From contig DGNI01000068.1 of NCBI GenBank assembly GCA_002388885.1, forward strand, positions 969 through 8,378: a DNA stretch of 7,410 nt, read 5' to 3'. The stretch's first letter is position 1. The number at the start of each line of letters is the position of its first letter. The DNA comes from Parvularculaceae bacterium UBA4496. Its GTDB lineage: Bacteria > Pseudomonadota > Alphaproteobacteria > Caulobacterales > Parvularculaceae. A program made the position numbers and the translations under genes. The notes beneath the pieces were generated by a model. That model was given only the letters and a program-made list of their open reading frames with translations. It did no database searches and was not told where the DNA came from. Positions 5,517 through 7,410 of this stretch are shown piece by piece.

Positions 5517-7410
5517 ATGGATACGCATGTTCACTGTCACGCCACTCCGGGCGCCGCGGACGCCGCGCCCGGAAAATATAACAATGTCCCTGCCGGTTAC
5601 ACCGGAACGGTCTGGACCTGCCCGATGCACCCCGAAGTGCGTGAGACCAGCAACACCGGTTGTCCAATCTGCGGCATGGCGCTGGAACCGGAAACAGTAA
5701 CAGCGGAGGAAGACACCGCTGAACTTGATTCGATGACACGGCGCTTCTGGGTCGGCGCGGGCCTGAGTTTCCCGCTTTTCATTTACGCCATGGGCGAAAT
5801 GATTCCGGGCAAGCCGTTCGAGGGCTTGCTGCCTGGCGCCTGGGCGCAATGGGTTCAATTCGCCATGGCGACGCCTGTTGTCTTATGGGGCGGCTGGCCA
5901 TTCTTCGTGCGCGGCGTTCAGTCGGTTCGCACCATGAATCTGAATATGTTTACGCTGATCGCCCTTGGCGTTGGCGTTGCTTATGTTTTCAGTGTCGTCG
6001 CGACAGCGGCGCCGGGTATTTTTCCGGATGCCTTCCGTGACATGCATGGCAATGTCGCCGTCTACTATGAGGCGGCCGCCGTCATCACAACGCTCGTGTT
6101 GCTCGGCCAGGTGCTCGAATTGCGCGCGCGTAGCCAGACGTCCGGCGCCATTCGCGCGCTGCTGGAACTCGCGCCGCCTACGGCGCTTCGCATCAACGAC
6201 GACGGCTCCGAAGAAGAAGTTTCGATCGACCATTTGCGCGAAGGAGATCGTCTACGCGTTCGGCCGGGTGAGAAGGTTCCGGTCGATGGAAAAATCATAG
6301 AGGGCAAAAGTTCGGTCGATGAATCCATGGTTACCGGCGAACCGATTCCGGTCGAAAAGAATGCCGGCGACAAGGTCACGGGCGGCACGGTCAACGGAAC
6401 CGGCGGCTTTATCATGAAGGCGACCCACGTCGGCGACGACACAATGCTGTCGCAGATCGTAAAAATGGTCTCGGAAGCGCAACGCAGCCGCGCGCCCATT
6501 CAGCGACTTGCGGATACGGTTTCGGGCTGGTTCGTTCCTGCGGTCGTCGTGATCGCCATCATCACCTTCGTTGTTTGGAGCATATATGGTCCAGAGCCGG
6601 CCATGGCGTTTGCAACCGTCAATGCCGTCGCAGTGCTGATCATCGCCTGCCCTTGCGCACTCGGTCTGGCGACCCCGATGTCCATCATGGTCGGAACCGG
6701 CAAGGGCGCGCAGAACGGCATTCTCATCAAGAACGCCGAAGCTCTCGAAACTCTGGAAAAGGTCGATACGATTGTCGTCGACAAGACTGGCACCCTGACA
6801 GAAGGCCGCCCGAAACTTGTTCTCGTCGAACCGCAATCTCCATTCACAAAAGACGAACTCTTGTCCCTGGCGGCTTCGGTGGAAAAAGGCAGCGAACACC
6901 CACTCGCGGCTGCCATCGTGGAAGGCGCTGAAGAACGCGGCGCCAAAATCAGTTCGGCGTCGGAATTCTCCTCGGTCACCGGAGAAGGCGTTGAGGCGAT
7001 GGTCGGCGACTGCAAGGTGGCGCTCGGCAACGCCAAGATGATGAAACGCATCGGCGCCTATGACGAAGCAATTTCCGCCTCTGCCGAAGAGCACCGCCGC
7101 GAGGGCCAAACTGTCATGTTCGTGGCGGTCGATGGAAAACCGGCCGGCCTCATCGGCGTTGCCGATCCGATTAAGGAGACAACGCCGGACGCCATCAAGG
7201 CGCTGCATGACGCCGGCGTCAAAGTCGTGATGCTCACCGGCGACAGCCGGCGCACGGCCCAGGCCGTGGCCGACGCCGTCGGCATCGACGAAGTCCACGC
7301 CGACGTGTCTCCGGAAGACAAACACCGCATCGTGCGCGAGCTCCAGAACGCCGGCGCCGTCGTGGCCATGGCCGGGGACGGCATCAATGACGCGCCGGCG
7401 CTGGCCCAGG
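5517..7410 (+). CDS. Cu(I)/Ag(I)-translocating P1B-type ATPase, 3' end beyond the window
   Basis: The visible 631 codons encode most of a heavy-metal P-type ATPase that exports Cu(I), or possibly Ag(I), from the cytoplasm. The N-terminus has a His/Cys cluster (HVHCH, residues 4-8) and then a heavy-metal-binding domain with TCPMHPEV (34-41) and [11 protein letters not shown] (48-58), in place of the usual ferredoxin-like CxxC domain. Six membrane segments are visible, at about 77-96, 109-131, 142-163, 182-203, 337-357 and 367-388. The actuator motif is TGEP (273-276). CPC at 378-380 is the membrane metal-site motif of copper pumps. The phosphorylated Asp is D422 in DKTGT, the nucleotide-domain HP motif is at 461-462, and TGD (574-576) and GDGIND (620-625) complete the P domain. 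The last two membrane helices, which would help fix Cu/Ag specificity, are missing. The start follows the previous stop by two bases; GGAG at 5500-5503 is rather distant, which suggests coupling. It is often named copA or silP; no symbol is given because of the clash with the oxidase. Confidence 0.95.
   Translation, partial: MDTHVHCHATPGAADAAPGKYNNVPAGYTGTVWTCPMHPEVRETSNTGCPICGMALEPETVTAEEDTAELDSMTRRFWVGAGLSFPLFIYAMGEMIPGKPFEGLLPGAWAQWVQFAMATPVVLWGGWPFFVRGVQSVRTMNLNMFTLIALGVGVAYVFSVVATAAPGIFPDAFRDMHGNVAVYYEAAAVITTLVLLGQVLELRARSQTSGAIRALLELAPPTALRINDDGSEEEVSIDHLREGDRLRVRPGEKVPVDGKIIEGKSSVDESMVTGEPIPVEKNAGDKVTGGTVNGTGGFIMKATHVGDDTMLSQIVKMVSEAQRSRAPIQRLADTVSGWFVPAVVVIAIITFVVWSIYGPEPAMAFATVNAVAVLIIACPCALGLATPMSIMVGTGKGAQNGILIKNAEALETLEKVDTIVVDKTGTLTEGRPKLVLVEPQSPFTKDELLSLAASVEKGSEHPLAAAIVEGAEERGAKISSASEFSSVTGEGVEAMVGDCKVALGNAKMMKRIGAYDEAISASAEEHRREGQTVMFVAVDGKPAGLIGVADPIKETTPDAIKALHDAGVKVVMLTGDSRRTAQAVADAVGIDEVHADVSPEDKHRIVRELQNAGAVVAMAGDGINDAPALAQ

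Noticed and set aside
6252..7325. 357-codon open frame on the minus strand opposite the ATPase
   Set aside because: It lies entirely within the P-type ATPase gene, whose conserved motifs (CPC, DKTGT, HP, GDGIND) fix the real frame. Long antisense frames are expected in GC-rich codon-biased genes, and the peptide shows no recognisable family.

Overview
This window is a six-gene copper-handling cluster, all on the + strand, in a GC-rich Gram-negative bacterium. Codon use, the Tat-exported multicopper oxidase and the CopB-type outer-membrane protein suggest an alphaproteobacterium. This is an inference from style; no rRNA or other taxonomic marker is present. No tRNA, CRISPR, insertion sequence or integrase is visible, and no gene-free stretch exceeds about 125 bases.

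Layout. Bases 1-51 are a short leader with a ribosome binding site. The first block (52-5134) holds four tightly packed genes: copA (periplasmic multicopper oxidase, 52-1923), copB (outer-membrane copper-binding protein, 1923-2729), a membrane protein that joins a DUF2231-like four-helix region to a His/Asp-rich linker and an NTF2/SnoaL-like domain (2742-3785), and an APC-superfamily permease (3785-5134). Two of the three junctions are one-base TGATG overlaps, so the block reads as one operon with translational coupling. A second unit begins at the end of the permease gene. A 17-bp inverted repeat, ATACCC-N5-GGGTAT (5137-5153), lies exactly between a TTGACT -35 box and a weak -10, and looks like a CsoR-family Cu(I)-repressor operator. 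It is followed by a small Met/His-bearing membrane protein (5257-5514) and a Cu(I)/Ag(I)-type P1B ATPase with an N-terminal Cys/His heavy-metal-binding domain (5517 to the window end, 3' end missing).

How the parts fit. The P-type ATPase would pump Cu(I) out of the cytoplasm. CopA would oxidise or sequester copper in the periplasm, and CopB would bind copper at the outer membrane. The DUF2231/NTF2 fusion is predicted, from charge distribution, to place its His-rich and NTF2-like parts in the periplasm beside CopA. The small 85-aa protein carries a Met/His cluster between two membrane segments and is encoded directly before the ATPase. The permease is the least explained member, and its substrate cannot be read from sequence.

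The core (copA, copB, P1B ATPase) is a known system. The parts most worth a second look are the three-part fusion protein, the permease locked into the operon, the small Met/His membrane protein, and the internal CsoR-like operator with no regulator gene in the window.
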